Shown here piece after piece: positions 1 to 15,700 of a stretch of DNA of 64,000 nt. Each line of letters starts with the position of its first letter. The first letter of the stretch is position 1. The notes under the pieces are model-generated. The model was not told where the DNA came from, searched no databases, and saw only the letters and a list, made by a program, of their open reading frames with translations. Made by a program: the position numbers and the translations under genes. The stretch comes from Breviolum minutum Mf 1.05b.01 (lineage: Eukaryota; Sar; Dinophyceae; Suessiales; Symbiodiniaceae), in NCBI GenBank assembly GCA_000507305.1, contig DF240212.1, forward strand, positions 62,001 through 126,000, given 5' to 3'.

Positions 1-48
1 CTCGTCAAACTGGATCATGAAACCCCCAAAATTTCGGGGTGAAAACTC
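1..48. repeat. Partial copy of an interspersed repeat
   Basis: The first 18 bases are identical to a stretch at 27360-27377. The following C-rich and GGTTCG/GGGGTGAA-like part resembles the copies at 27325-27400 and 42449-42530. The window cuts this copy, so its left end is missing. I cannot name the family. Confidence 0.45.
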
Positions 49-856
49 ACCTCCCCAACATGTTTGAGGCTTCACCTCCCCAATTCGGTGGCCTCTTGCA
101 GCTGGTATCTTCGATGATGGCACCTGAAGGTTGGGGAAAAACATGTCATGAAATGACCTTTGAGATGTATATTTTAATGATTTTTACATGTCCAAAAAAA
201 CAGGTCTTAGTGTTTCAGGTCATATTTCCATCCATGAAGTTTTCAGGATTTTTTTAATGTTAGTTTAATGGATATTTTACATGATTGTGGTGGATGTTTT
301 ATAGATTTCCAGCCACATTTGCCATGTTTCATGTTCGTTTTTGCGCCTCCATCGGGATCTTTCACTCCTCCATCCAGCCGCCTCCATTCCCAAGCTTGGA
401 TGAATCACAACCCGGAAACATCTTTTAAAGAGCTCTTTCCATTGGGTTTGTAGCTGCTGACCCTCAAAATCTTGAATCATCTCAACTTCTGAGTGCGTCA
501 CCTACCCATCTGCAACCTTCTAACCAAATCGCTCCAATCTTTTTGTTGCTCTGAGAGGCGTCCAAAATCTCTTGCACACAGGTTACAGCTTCTGCACACC
601 ACACTACACAATGATGTGCAGAAAGAATCAACCCGAATTCACGCCGCCACGGATGACGCAGTCCTTAGTTGATTCTGTGGATCTGCGACAACGTACAAGG
701 AAAACCATAGTGGAAGAGAGCTCTCAGGAGCCATAGCCTGGCATCTTTCAACAAATGTCAGTCTGACTTCTGAGTATCTCAGGCTTAAATCAAATGAATT
801 GGTTGCAAAAACCATTGGAAAATAACTTCATCTTACAATGCGCCAAGTATCGTCTC
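49..856. other. No gene seen
   Basis: This is the stretch downstream of the ARF1 stop codon. I found no exon with credible splice borders or recognisable protein on either strand. It presumably holds the ARF1 3' untranslated region and intergenic sequence. Confidence 0.5.
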
Positions 857-4460
<3,604 letters not shown>

Positions 4461-4861
4461 GGCGGAATCACGCCCAAGGCTTCAGCACCCGTGAATCAAC
4501 CGTCGTTGTGGCTGCGACAAACGGATCTCACTCGGCTTCCACTCGCCAATCTCTTAAACATCGAGAAATCCCACATATCCATTTCAGATTCTGACTTACA
4601 CAAAAACACACCTGATGAAAAAAGTTCTCGGAATTTTTCCGGGCACCTTTTGACAAAGGAGCTCGGCTTAGCTTCTATTGTCGGTCCTGGTGAGCTGTGT
4701 CATGGAACATCTCTGAGACAAAGCTTCTCATCCCTGTGTTTGGTTTTCTCTGATTTCTATGGATTTCTGAAACTATGAATGTGTGAAGGTTCAATTTGCT
4801 ATCTTTCATCTTTCGTATGCACCCTTTTTTCAGGTGGTTCAACCAATTCCACTTTGGCAAC

Positions 4862-4932
4862 CTCCATTCGGTCCTTCCAAGAAGGAAGCTACTCGATGAC
4901 GTCTTGGAAGATCCACAAACTCTGCCATCAAC
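4862..4932 (-). CDS. Putative isolated exon, protein not recognised
   Basis: A 71-nt exon with an AG|G acceptor and a GT donor encodes MAEFVDLPRRHRVASFLEG-like sequence (phase 2 in, phase 1 out). A short downstream open stretch on the same strand (about 4675-4715), ending in TAG, could be the terminal exon in the matching phase. It lies between ARF1 and the RING-Lon gene and could be that gene's 3' end or a separate gene. I cannot assign a function. Confidence 0.35.
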
Positions 4933-6285
4933 CTGTGTAGCTCACGAATCTCCAATCTAAGAAGATTTGTTTGGATATTTACAGATAGAAAAAATGAGGA
5001 AATTTAGGAAATTGCAGGTACCTTAAAGTTCCAGTGACCTTCAAGTCTGGATAAGTTTCAGATCTATGAGACTTCAATTTAGAAGTTTCTAGGATCTGAC
5101 GGTCCAAGTCAGCCTTGAACGTTGAGCTATTGGCAAGTGGTCATTGGAATGACCTCAGCTAAGCTTTTGCTTGGTCCAAGGAAATGGGTCATGTGGACGG
5201 GTGTCACCTAGGATCCTGTGCAAATCTAACAAAGTCATCAGAATGGACAAATGTGTAATAGATAGTATATAATTCATCGTGTATCCTATATGTGTTTTAT
5301 CATGTCGTATATATAATATATATATATATACATACATACATATACGTATAGTATATGTTTTTCTAATGGAAAAGGGAGATTTCCAGCCACCCAGCCAATT
5401 TTCTTCTTCTTGCACAGAGATTGTGAATTCGCTTGTCGAGAAAGAAACCTTCTCACACCACTCAACACACAATTAAAAAAATGTCTTGCGGTCAAGGGGC
5501 AGACAGCATGCGACAGGCTGTCACTGCATGATGCTTTGGCAGCAGACAGCATTGCGTTGAGGTCTTTTCAGTAGGAATGACATTTGGCAACAATGAACCA
5601 AGGCCTTGAGGTGTTGAAAAACCAAAGGCCTGGAACATATTCAAGCTGGATGTTGAAATTCTGAAAATTTGTCTGTTGTTTGTGTAACCTCATATCATCA
5701 ATACAGCGTCACTTGTCGTTGACTGCTTCTCCATGCTTCATTTGGGAATTCTGTGGTGTTTGGATCTAGTTCCGGCCCTTCTTTCTGGAAAAAAAAACGG
5801 CCAGCAGCCCGAAGACTTGCCCATTGCACCCAACAAAACTCGATGATACGTGATATGTGAACATCCTAGTCGTATTCCCCCAGCGATACTCAGAAAATCA
5901 GTTGAAAAACCAACCTGAATAAACACACAAACCCAACCGGAAAATGTTTGAAAACCCTCAACACTCCCCCCCCAAGCAGCTGTCAAGCACACATCCCTTT
6001 TTTTTGATTGGTGAGAATGGTAGACAGGAGGCCAACTTGGAGAGATTTGAAGTAGTAAGTAGTATCCCAATAAGAACTCCAGATTTTCTTGGCCACCCTA
6101 TGAATATACAATACTTATGTGTGTATACGTATATTATGTATATTGCATATACAGTATTACACATGATATTGATTCTGTAGATACATGTTCATTCCAACTG
6201 CATATGCGATCTTTACAAAAGCCTTCCTAGCTATTCCTATATAAATCAAAAGATCTGGCAGTGTATTCAAACCTCTGTGCAGCTG
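4933..6285. other. No gene resolved; AT microsatellite near 5306-5346
   Basis: Mostly AT-rich intronic or intergenic sequence, with TA-rich runs around 5306-5346 and 6118-6165. No exon on either strand met both the coding and the splice-border criteria. Confidence 0.4.
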
Positions 6286-6657
6286 TTAGGCCGAAAACAT
6301 CACTGTCCACCCTTCTCGAAAAGTGCTGCAATGTCGACTCAGATGGGCCACAATGGGCTTGAAGCCAGCTCCTGAGGCATCGGTCACTTTGGGGTCAAAA
6401 ATGGAAAGCTGGAAGGTAAAGTAAGTAAAAAAAGTTCATCAGCTACAAGTTATACCCTCAAGAGCCAAAAGTGTAGTTAGTAGCAGCTTCTGGTGGCCAG
6501 TTTGATTTCAAAAACGGTATTAAAAATGATGAACATTCTTCAAGTTTAGTCTCATGATCGAAAGATCTACTGTACATTGCAGTAACACCCGTGAGTCACA
6601 AGCTCCTGGTCAATCTTTTGCTCCAGGGAAAATGGCAGAGATGAGACAGGCGCAAAC
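6286..6657 (-). CDS. Two putative exons downstream of the RING-Lon gene
   Basis: One exon starts at 6657 (AG|G acceptor), ends near 6589, and contains LPFSLEQKIDQELVTHG. A second spans about 6286-6409, contains DPKVTDASGAGFKPIVAHL, and ends in TAA at 6286-6288. Their strand and position suit 3' exons of the RING-Lon gene. The phase does not join directly to the exon ending at 7207, so at least one exon is missing or they belong to another gene. No family recognised. Confidence 0.35.
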
Positions 6658-7206
6658 CTCGCAAAATCATCGCAAGGTAGTAGTTCGACCTTTATTTCCT
6701 TTTTCCCTGCAACAACATTTGTTAAAAAACGGAAGGGACACAACACTTCATACCATCTCTAAGACTCTAAGATCCGATCCATCACAGTAGTCATCATCAC
6801 AGGTGCAGGGAGTCGGAATAGATATAGACACCACCTGAAGTTGAAGGCTGAGGCAGTCGGGATCGTTTCATGGACAGTAAAGTTGAGTCCTCTTCAATTT
6901 GCTCACATCCAAACAAGTCCATTCCAATCTAATCATCTAATCTTTCTCACTGCTTTGCACCAACCTTTCCTTTCAACTCGACCCTTTATTTCATTTTTTG
7001 AATGACTCATTCAAGCAAGCCTTCTCCCAACAGTCCCAACATCTGTTTTTGTGACATCACAACGTATCCCCACCTGCGAATTGGCGACTTGGAAAGAACT
7101 CTCAAATGCTCCAAGGACGTATCCAAACCTCCGGAAAAGGAATCAGCAATCAGCAACACTCAAAATCTGCATACAAATCTGTTGAAACCAAAAATTGCGA
7201 CATCAC

Positions 7207-10200
7207 TTCATCTCGCATCAGTCGCTCCCCCCAACCTCGACCTACGGCCCGCAGCCGTGCCACCGCCGTGTCGGCTTGGAGGACTTGAGCACGGAGCTCC
7301 GGTGCCAGACCCAACGGAGGCAACGGATTCAATAAGGCCGCCTGGGGGTTGGGATCAAACTTCGAAAACTTACCTGGAGATTGGGTGGCGTTTGCGTGTA
7401 TGCTGATACACAGATACATGTGTGTTTATGTAGAAGCTAATACGAGTATAATATAATCTGTATATACATAATTATACATATATGTATAATATACGTATAC
7501 ATATATTGGGGTTCACCCAGTTCCAACGAGAGGTGGTAGCGGCGACAACCCCTGGACGTGTTGCAAAGAGGAGGAGGTAAAGTAAAGGAAGTAGTCCGAA
7601 ACCAAGACATTTTTGCCCTCTCCAACATGACCACCACATCCCTTACATACAAGCCTACAAAACCATTCCATAAATCTAAATGTACAACTTTACGCATATG
7701 TATACCTGTGTATACATGTGTATATATATATATATACATGTTAATGTATATGCGTAGTGTTCACAACTATAATGTATAGATACATACTGTATACCATACG
7801 AAAGTTACCACCTATTTAGCCAAGCAACCGCCCATAAAGCGAATGCACCGACTTGTGTCGTGGCAGGTCGAGGCCCCAAATCACGCAGAATGCTCTCCAT
7901 TTGTTGCGGCCGCTCGGCACGAACCATCTCCTAGTGTGAAGGCCAGGCAGCATAGTTTAAGTCAAATGAGAATAGGGTTACTGCTATGGACAAGACTGTT
8001 GGATGATTGCCAAAACATGTCAGAATGAGTATACATGTAAACTGCCATATTGCTATCATTAATCACCAAATCAATCTCACTCCAATCCATTTTGGAATCA
8101 TATTCGTCTCATTCCATTCATTCCGACACATGCCCAGCCTGCCAGTCATTGAGTTTGCAGATCATCTGATCCACTTCCTCGTTGAGGTCGTTGCCATCGG
8201 TTTCTAATGACGCTGCCTCAACGTTTGGGAAGTCCACGGAGGCCAAAATGTAGCCATCAGCGTGTTGGGATGCCTGCGTTTCAAAAAGGAATGACACCAG
8301 GGATCCAAGAATCCAATGTTGTTCCCCACTGCTTGTGCAAGTGTTCAAATGGCCACAGGCTTTACCAGTATGAAAAACATATGTATATATAGTATTTATG
8401 CATGTATACAATGTACAATTCTATGATATGTATACTAGATAGAGGTCACCAAGCATGGAGTACAGATTTCATCCGATTCCTGTCTTGGAATTCACACATT
8501 TGCGGGCTCTGGCCTGTAAAATTCGAAAGACGCGCGTGCCAACAATTCGGACTTGAAAGTGTCCGTTGGGAGATTGCATGCAGTCCTGCACTGGAGGCGC
8601 ATCAATACGTTCTGAGAATGATAGTCTGAAAACGGAATTACTACCTCAATTTCTCAACTTGTAATTCTCCATTTTTTGGCGAAGAATTGACCAACGGCAT
8701 GCAAGATGAGTCCACAAAATTCCACGACATGGGGGGGATCAAGTGCTTCGTTTCTGTGTCCCTTTCGGCTCCTCTATGACAACCTCCACACCATGTTGAA
8801 GATGGCTCATGTTTCCGTCAAAACCTCACCAGAAAATGGATTCCATGTGTTCAAATAAAAATAAAATTGATTATATATTCATATTTCATAAGATGCCAAG
8901 GCTTTGATTTCAAAAACTTGAAGGATGTCAAAGTACATGCAGTTTGGCCTTTTTGGTGTTCAATTCACCTAAGTTCGGCCCTAGATTCCAATTTGATGAC
9001 GAGTGGCCCACCATGCCAAAACGGCGTCCACTAGCAAGAGACAAGCGCACAAGGGCGCAATATCTGACAGGTTGACGCGTTGGTTTCAGGTTCAGGGTGA
9101 GTGGATCAGAGGATGACCTTGAAGGGCGAATAAAAGGGATGTGCTTTTTGATACAGAAAGCAGCTTTTGATATCAACACCAGAAACATGATCAAAACACC
9201 AAAAACATTCACCCAAGTATTGCTTCTTGTAATCTTGTACCAACACCAAACATCACCGCAACTTCCAATGGCTAACTGTTCGGGTCCACCCTTCGTTTTT
9301 CACGAGTGTCGTTTAGTCCACCCAAGTTGACAGGACGCGATTGCAGGAGACCCAACCAGATATTCATGTGGCAATCACTTCCATGCATTTCAGTTCCAAT
9401 CACACCAGAAAATCCATGAATGATCCATCATTTACCTGGTGATTGAATATGACCGAAGAGTTCGTTGAACATGTTTTGTGGGTATAATAAATGTATATAT
9501 ATATATAATGTATATATATATAGATATATAAATAGTTCTTAAAGGTTTCTTGATCATGAAGCCCTACAATCATGTGAGTACTCGATATATATATATAACA
9601 TATATATATATCAAATATGATGTAGGCAGAACAATATTTCTTGTAGAACTTTCTTGCAGACTTTTACAACATCCTCACGGTTTTTCAAAAACTCCTCCTG
9701 ACCTGGGCTCAAAGACATTCAAATGCAAACGCTGCAAGGGCAACATCGGATCAAGGACAAAGAGAGGCAACTCCTTCGTTAGCAATTCTGGGTTTGTTCC
9801 TTCCTTCCTCGTTCAGTTTGCAGAAATCTTGAGAAAATCTCTCTCGATGATGAAAGCATATGTCATATGTTGCAACATAGCATGACTCAACTGTTGCATA
9901 GGTCCATTCGCTGAAAGTTATGTGAAGTAGAATGTGAAATCGTCTAGTCATGGTTCCCCTTTTCAAGGGAAATTACAGGGACCCCCACCCAATAGTGGGA
10001 CCCCCAATCCACCCATACTACTCCCATAAGACTCCCTTGAAGTATGGGAATAGTAGAATAGTATAGGAAGGTTGTGGGAAGGGGGTCCCACTATTGGGGG
10101 AAATCCCTAACCTCTTATTAGAATCACGCCATGAAACCCCTCTGCAACAACTCTCCTGTGTTTCTTCGCTTGGTCTCAGCTCTGGAAAATCCTGACAGTG

Positions 10201-11266
10201 CGGAGTTCGGCGAAGTTCGACATATCTGACTTCGGCGGTTGGGGGGCCAAAAAGCAGAGAATTCAAAGGTCTTTGATATACAGCATGGACATGCGAAGAT
10301 TTAGAAAATACACTGAAATTCTCTATGAAGTCTTGAATTTTGCAAATGTCAAGATGATTAAAGTATTTCAAATTGAACAAACAAACAACAAAGCTTTAGC
10401 GATGATTCAAGGAACCAGCTGAAAAAGAAGTAGAGGAATTCACCCAAAAACCCGATCCAATTCACGTTCTGCCTTGGCTTGTTCACAGCGCTTCTGGTAC
10501 TCCTCCGGGAATTTTTCCTTAGGGAAAGGTCTTCCACGAAGCCCAAGCAGTGTGAATTTGTGAACATGATTTGGCATGCAGAAATCCACAATTCACAGAT
10601 TAAATCTATGTCACATGTTTGTTTGTGATCACCCTGCGAACTTTCAAAACGGATGTTTTCAAAAAGTACCTAGTGATGATTCCTTTGGTTTATGGAAGTT
10701 ATTTACCAGGAAACCGTACATCACTATTCAAGGTGCAGACCAAGGTGCCTCCAAAAAAGAGCTAAGAAGGCTGCAAACTGCCAAATCCTTCGGCCATGAA
10801 AGCACCAGTGCAATTGAAAAGCATGAGATGAGTACTTGCAGGTAGACTACTACACAACCTATAGCATTCCTATATTCAATCCTGATACTAACAACCTGAA
10901 GGTATGTAGCAAATGCATTCTTCCTTTGCGTCTTAGAACATCATGTCACATACTTCTACAATACAAACAAGATCAATTGACATCAAACATGTGCTTTTCT
11001 TGCCAAGATTGTCCCAACTGTTTGGTGCCTCCACTTTGGTGGCATGCAAGAGCCGCCGGCAAAGCGGACAACGCCGCGACGCGGGACCGCTGTGCATGCA
11101 CTCAGCCAGGCAGTGCTTGCAAAACCTGGATGACAGACATTTATGGCACCACTCTTCGGAAACCCACTTGGATCAGTTGGGCCTGAAACTGAGGCCCTAA
11201 CACATGTGCACATGGCAGCACCACAGGCTGAATGATCAGCTCGTGGCAAAGTGCACATTCGCAATC
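7207..11266 (-). CDS. RING finger + Lon substrate-binding domain protein (LONRF-like)
   Basis: Likely E3 ubiquitin ligase of the LONRF type. Exons supported: 11202-11266, 11035-11125, 10452-10517, 9703-9803, 8969-9063, 8659-8771, 8504-8611, 8139-8273, 7849-7930, 7517-7551, 7207-7341. All phases agree when they are joined. The first two give a RING: C-x2-C in CALC, then LPCAH-V-FCKHC, then CPLCR. The third (EKFPEEYQKRCEQ) matches the linker of LONRF proteins. Exons 4-11 match the Lon N-terminal domain: ELPLFVLDPMLPLQRLHL, NVFEPRY, SGRRFGMVG, DGYILASV and WNWAALLNPLPPLG. Most acceptors are AG|G; those at 9063 and 8611 are AG|A. The 5' start and the 3' end are not located. The domain pair is clear; cellular targets are unknown. 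Confidence 0.85.
9494..9612. repeat. AT dinucleotide tracts
   Basis: Two TA-rich runs (about 9494-9532 and 9582-9612) flank a short unique stretch inside the Lon gene region. They are simple sequence with no coding signal. Confidence 0.8.
9986..10100. repeat. Short inverted-repeat element (MITE-like hairpin) in an intron
   Basis: The arms at 9986-10005 and 10081-10100 are complementary at 19 of 20 positions (AATAGTGGGACCCCC core). A second weaker complementary pair lies inside (about 10014-10026 and 10042-10056). It sits in the intron between RING-Lon exons 10452-10517 and 9703-9803. This looks like a small non-autonomous element or an introner-type insertion. No target-site duplication was established. 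Confidence 0.55.
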
Positions 11267-11839
11267 CTATGTTGCAGATATGGACTTGGAAAAGCTTGAC
11301 ATGTTTGTCCACCCAGCACCCAACACATGAATGGACTTGACACATTCAACTTTCTCCAAACAGCTTTGTATTCTGTTTCTTTAAAGATGGTCATAGCTGG
11401 TCTATGGTTGTCTGTGATACAGTACAAGGATGATATTGTCAGTACTGCTGTCCCCTTCTGCACTTCATTCGGTCCTACATCCACATGTTCTCAATCAGCT
11501 CTTGTACACAGAATCCACGGAATGTTTGCCCACCTACGTTAGATCTGTCGCTGGGAAAGCCTATGTTTTCCTGCCTTTTGTGCTCTTTGAAGTAGCAGGT
11601 GACTATGCTAATCCCAGTGTCATTGTGGACCAGCATTCTACCATTGACACTGAAACTCCCCACTGTGCAGCGTCCTCCAAGCAGGGCATTGGCACCCGCG
11701 CTGCAAGGATGCTAGGATGGTATCAAATGGGGATTTGTTGTGCATCTCTGAAACCTCATTCTCTTCAATTTGACTTGGATAATTTTTGGAAGAGCTACAG
11801 TTTTTTGAACAAGTATTTAAAAAAATAATATGCAGGCAC

Positions 11840-11843
11840 ATAC

Positions 11844-11878
<35 letters not shown>

Positions 11879-11884
11879 CACACA
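11840..11884. repeat. AT microsatellite
   Basis: Nearly uninterrupted TA repeats of about 40 bp, followed by CA units. Simple sequence only. Confidence 0.85.
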
Positions 11885-12602
11885 TATCAAGCGCACAAAT
11901 CTACTGCTGAACATTTGGAGCCCTTGCTTTGCTTGGCCAGTCATGATCTTTCTCATGTTTCCTTCATGAAGCTGAGCCGAATGGATCAATACATCAGACC
12001 ATCAGACTACGTATAGCACAGACATCTTTTTTAGCTGAAACGGAGCTGTCGTTTTTTGGTAAATCAAGGGTGTGATATATGACATACAATATCTGGCTCT
12101 GATATATGATAAAAATATATATATATATACAATGTATGATACATGATTCTATGACTTTGATAAACGAGATATGGATGTGTGATTTGTATAGTATCATGGT
12201 TATAGTATATGATAAATGAGGTATATACATCATGACCCTATTACATGAGGTTTACGGTTTAAGACACATATGTCCTAGGTTATATCTGTTCATCTTATAA
12301 ACAGGGACATGCAGCGTGTGACACGTAACACATGATGTGTGGTACAACATACATGATACGGGAGATCTGATGCAGATGTACGTACATATACCATATAGAG
12401 TATATCATTAAGATGAGTCTACGATTTATGACATACGTACACCTACACAAACATGTCCTTTGAATGCCAGGGAATGCGCCGCAAAACACATTGCTCAAAA
12501 AGGTCAAATGTGATAGCAGTCTTTTTGCCACATAGCAGCTCTGGTACCTTCAAGCACCATCCTTGTCAAAATTCAGGCTGGCTGGATCCACTTTGCCTGT
12601 AC

Positions 12603-12662
12603 ATAGTTCTTCCAGCAGGGAAGGGAGACGAAATAGTTCTTCCAGCAGGGAAGGGAGACGAA
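12603..12662. repeat. 30-bp tandem duplication
   Basis: Two identical 30-bp units (12603-12632 and 12633-12662) lie just downstream of the apyrase stop codon at 12721, probably in its 3' untranslated region. Confidence 0.9.
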
Positions 12663-12720
12663 AATGTGCAAAGATGGAATCTCAGGGTCCGCGAGCGCGT
12701 GAATCGGGGAATCCACCGAC

Positions 12721-15700
12721 TCATAATTCTGCGCTTGCAGGGTCGGTAGACCTTGGGCGGATACGTATTCCGACATGAATCGTGGTAAAAGATCTCTCAA
12801 AAACAACGACAAATCATTACGTAAGCGAAAACAAGCCATTTTGAAGAGCCAAAATCAACTTGGAAGCTCTAGGATGCAAACATCTTTTTCTCCACCACTC
12901 AGGATCATCAACCCTTTTCTTCGAATCCAAAATTCCCATGGGTTGCCCCACCTAGTTGTGGCTCGTTGATGAAGCAAGGCACCCAGTGGCCATTCTAGAT
13001 CTTCACCAGAGGCCTGTTTCGATCGATTCTTTCAGCATGATTCATCCCTGAACTGATGATCTTTTACCATCAAAATTCTTCATGCTTGTCTCGGATGCAT
13101 ACATTTCAGACAAACATCTTGAAAGTTTCTTCCACACCAAATCTGAATCTATACACATCAGTTACAAAATCTATATGAATAGTTGCATATTACATGTATA
13201 CATACATGTGTATATATAATTAAGATACATATATACACATAGATATATATATATATATATTCACGTTTACACACCATATCTTAATCTCAACCAAGGCATC
13301 CACAAACTCCGATTCACCTCCAAGGCGAAGGTCACTTTACGTTCATCCTTGGGAAAGCCATACATCTCCTTAGCTCAGAAGCACTTGGGAGTCGCCAAAA
13401 AACAGGTGGTAACAAAACTCCTTGGGTTTTTGTGCCTAAAAAAAAATGTTAGAAAGTCTTAGGGGCCCCACATACTTTAAATGTAATCTTAAAGGATCTA
13501 AAGTGAACGGCAAGACATGGCAAGATTATGAATGTCAGTAAGACTCTTCAGAATAGAAAAGTTTGATTTCGATATTCCAATGACCCATGTAACACTTCTG
13601 TGAGAAAAAATCAGCACCGCTAATCACTACCTCTCAGAATCAATCCGAATCATATGCTGACCCGTTCTGTCATTGCTGGGTTTACAGTCAGGCCCGATTG
13701 TGAGATCACAGGGCTGGCCATAAGCACCGGGGATAGTGAATACCAGCAAATGCAACCCAGCTGCTCGAAGGAGAATCAACATGTAGTTGGCTTGGAAGCA
13801 TCTGTACGGTGCATTATCTGCACCTGTGAACCTTCGTGGGGAAAGTTCAAATCAGAGAAAGATAACAATTTCCTCAAAAAAAAAGGAAAAAAAACGATTG
13901 ATGTGGACCATGGATTTCAAGTAGGTCATTAAGTTGATCTAACTGTGTAGCTTTGTCAGCTTTCTCTCACACCAAAAACCTGCTTAGTCACCTAGTTGAC
14001 CCTCGAAATCAACCCTGATTCATCTGATGGTCACATCCAATGTTGAGACCCTTCTTTCACCATAGAAACTGATGGCTGGTCGACTTCTCCTTGGTCTGTG
14101 TGTCCACCCAGGAATAATCACCTAGGCCAACAGAGTGATATGCAGTGGTCCCATGAATCTGGTAATTATGCCATTCAATAAAAAGCCACTTTTCAGAGCA
14201 CTCGCACCTGCTTCTTTTTATCCTCACTGGCAACAGCTTCAACCAACTCCTACTCATCTTAGCTTTGCGAGCATCCAGCTTCATCTTCTTCCCCCTCCTT
14301 ACCAGCTCCGGCCGGTGCAGCGGTTGGTGGCGCAGCAGGTGCTGCTGGGGTGACAGCCGCGGTAGCTGCCGCGGTTCCTGTTGCTGTAGCCCCAGCAGGG
14401 GCGGCTTGAAGCTGTGGGGAGCTGGGCGCGCTGGTTTTGGGCAGCAAACCAGCCACAGCTGGCGCCGTTACTGGTGCTGCTAAGGGGGCTGTTGGCGGTG
14501 ATACCTTGGGTCCTGGCGCCTTCGGCCCCGGTGTTTTGGGTATGGCCTTGGTCTGCATCTTTGCCTTTGCTGTAGCCTTGGCCTTGGCCTTGGCAGTGGC
14601 CATACTCCTTGCTTGTTGTTGGAGAACGCCCAACTTTGCCTGCATGGCCTCTGTCAAGTTTGAGGCTGCTGCTTGAGAAGCGGCCGCAGCGAAGGGGTCC
14701 ATGCCATAGCCACTATAGGCCCCAGACATGTAAGGATTCAAGTACTGATTGTAGGCATTCCACTGGCTGCCATAGCTGTTTCTAGCTGCTGCCGCGGCAA
14801 CTTGCATTTGCGTCATTGCTTGCATATATGCTGCAGCTTGCAAATGTGCTGAGGTCATTCCTGACGCGCTACCACTTGCACCAGTTTGTTGCTGCAACAA
14901 GGACATGTAATTGGATCCACTCTTTCCTGATGCATTGGCCAAAGCTGCGGCCATCGCACTGGCGGTGGGGGGCCACTTCGGCGCCGCAGCCGTCATCGTG
15001 GAGCCGCTGCTGGTGGAGCCGGCGGCCGCAGCCTTGGCCGTAAGGTCTGCCTTGGCCGCCTCCAGTTTGGGCATGTTGCGGCCCAACCATTTCTCAAAGG
15101 CACGAGCCTTTTCCTCTTCATCGTCATCTTCAGCAGTTCCTTCTGCCTCCGCCGGCTCTCCTGCCGGCACTGCGGTGTCATGCGCAGCGCCGTCAGTCTC
15201 CGGCGCACGCGCCTGCCGTGTGGAGTTCCTTCGTCTGTCTTCACCATTCGCCTCCTGTTCCTCCTTCTCGCGGCCCGTAGCAATGCGGATCAAAAGGACC
15301 GAGTCCTTGTTGTCTTTGTCGACGATGGGATCCAATTCAGTTGGTTTGATGTTGGAGGACGGCAGCCGTGCGATGTTCAACAGCTCCGCCTTGGTGTAGC
15401 TAAACCTTTTGGTAATTTGGCCGTTGCCCTTCAACATCTTCAAGAGCGCATTGCCACCATCCTCTGCTTCATCTTCACCTGAATTACTTTCTCTTCCTTC
15501 ATCCTTCTTCTGCTTGCCTTTGGCTCTTCCTTTACCCTTGACCTCTTGGTCCTCATCCCGCCGTGAGCGCTCCCCCTTGGAGCGTCCTTTGCCCTTTCCT
15601 TCTCTTCCCTTGAAGCCTTGACTTTCTGTTTCTTCATCTTTCTTCTCTGCGCCCGCAGGGGCTTTCTTCACCCAAGCGCCATGGCCGCCTTCACGTCGTC

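Larger units (their letters stand above)
11267..12720. other. No gene resolved between RING-Lon and apyrase genes
   Basis: This should contain the first exon(s) and 5' region of the RING-Lon gene and the 3' untranslated region of the apyrase gene. An open stretch around 11640-11720 on the minus strand is a weak exon candidate. TA tracts occur at 11840-11884 and 12111-12130. Confidence 0.4.
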
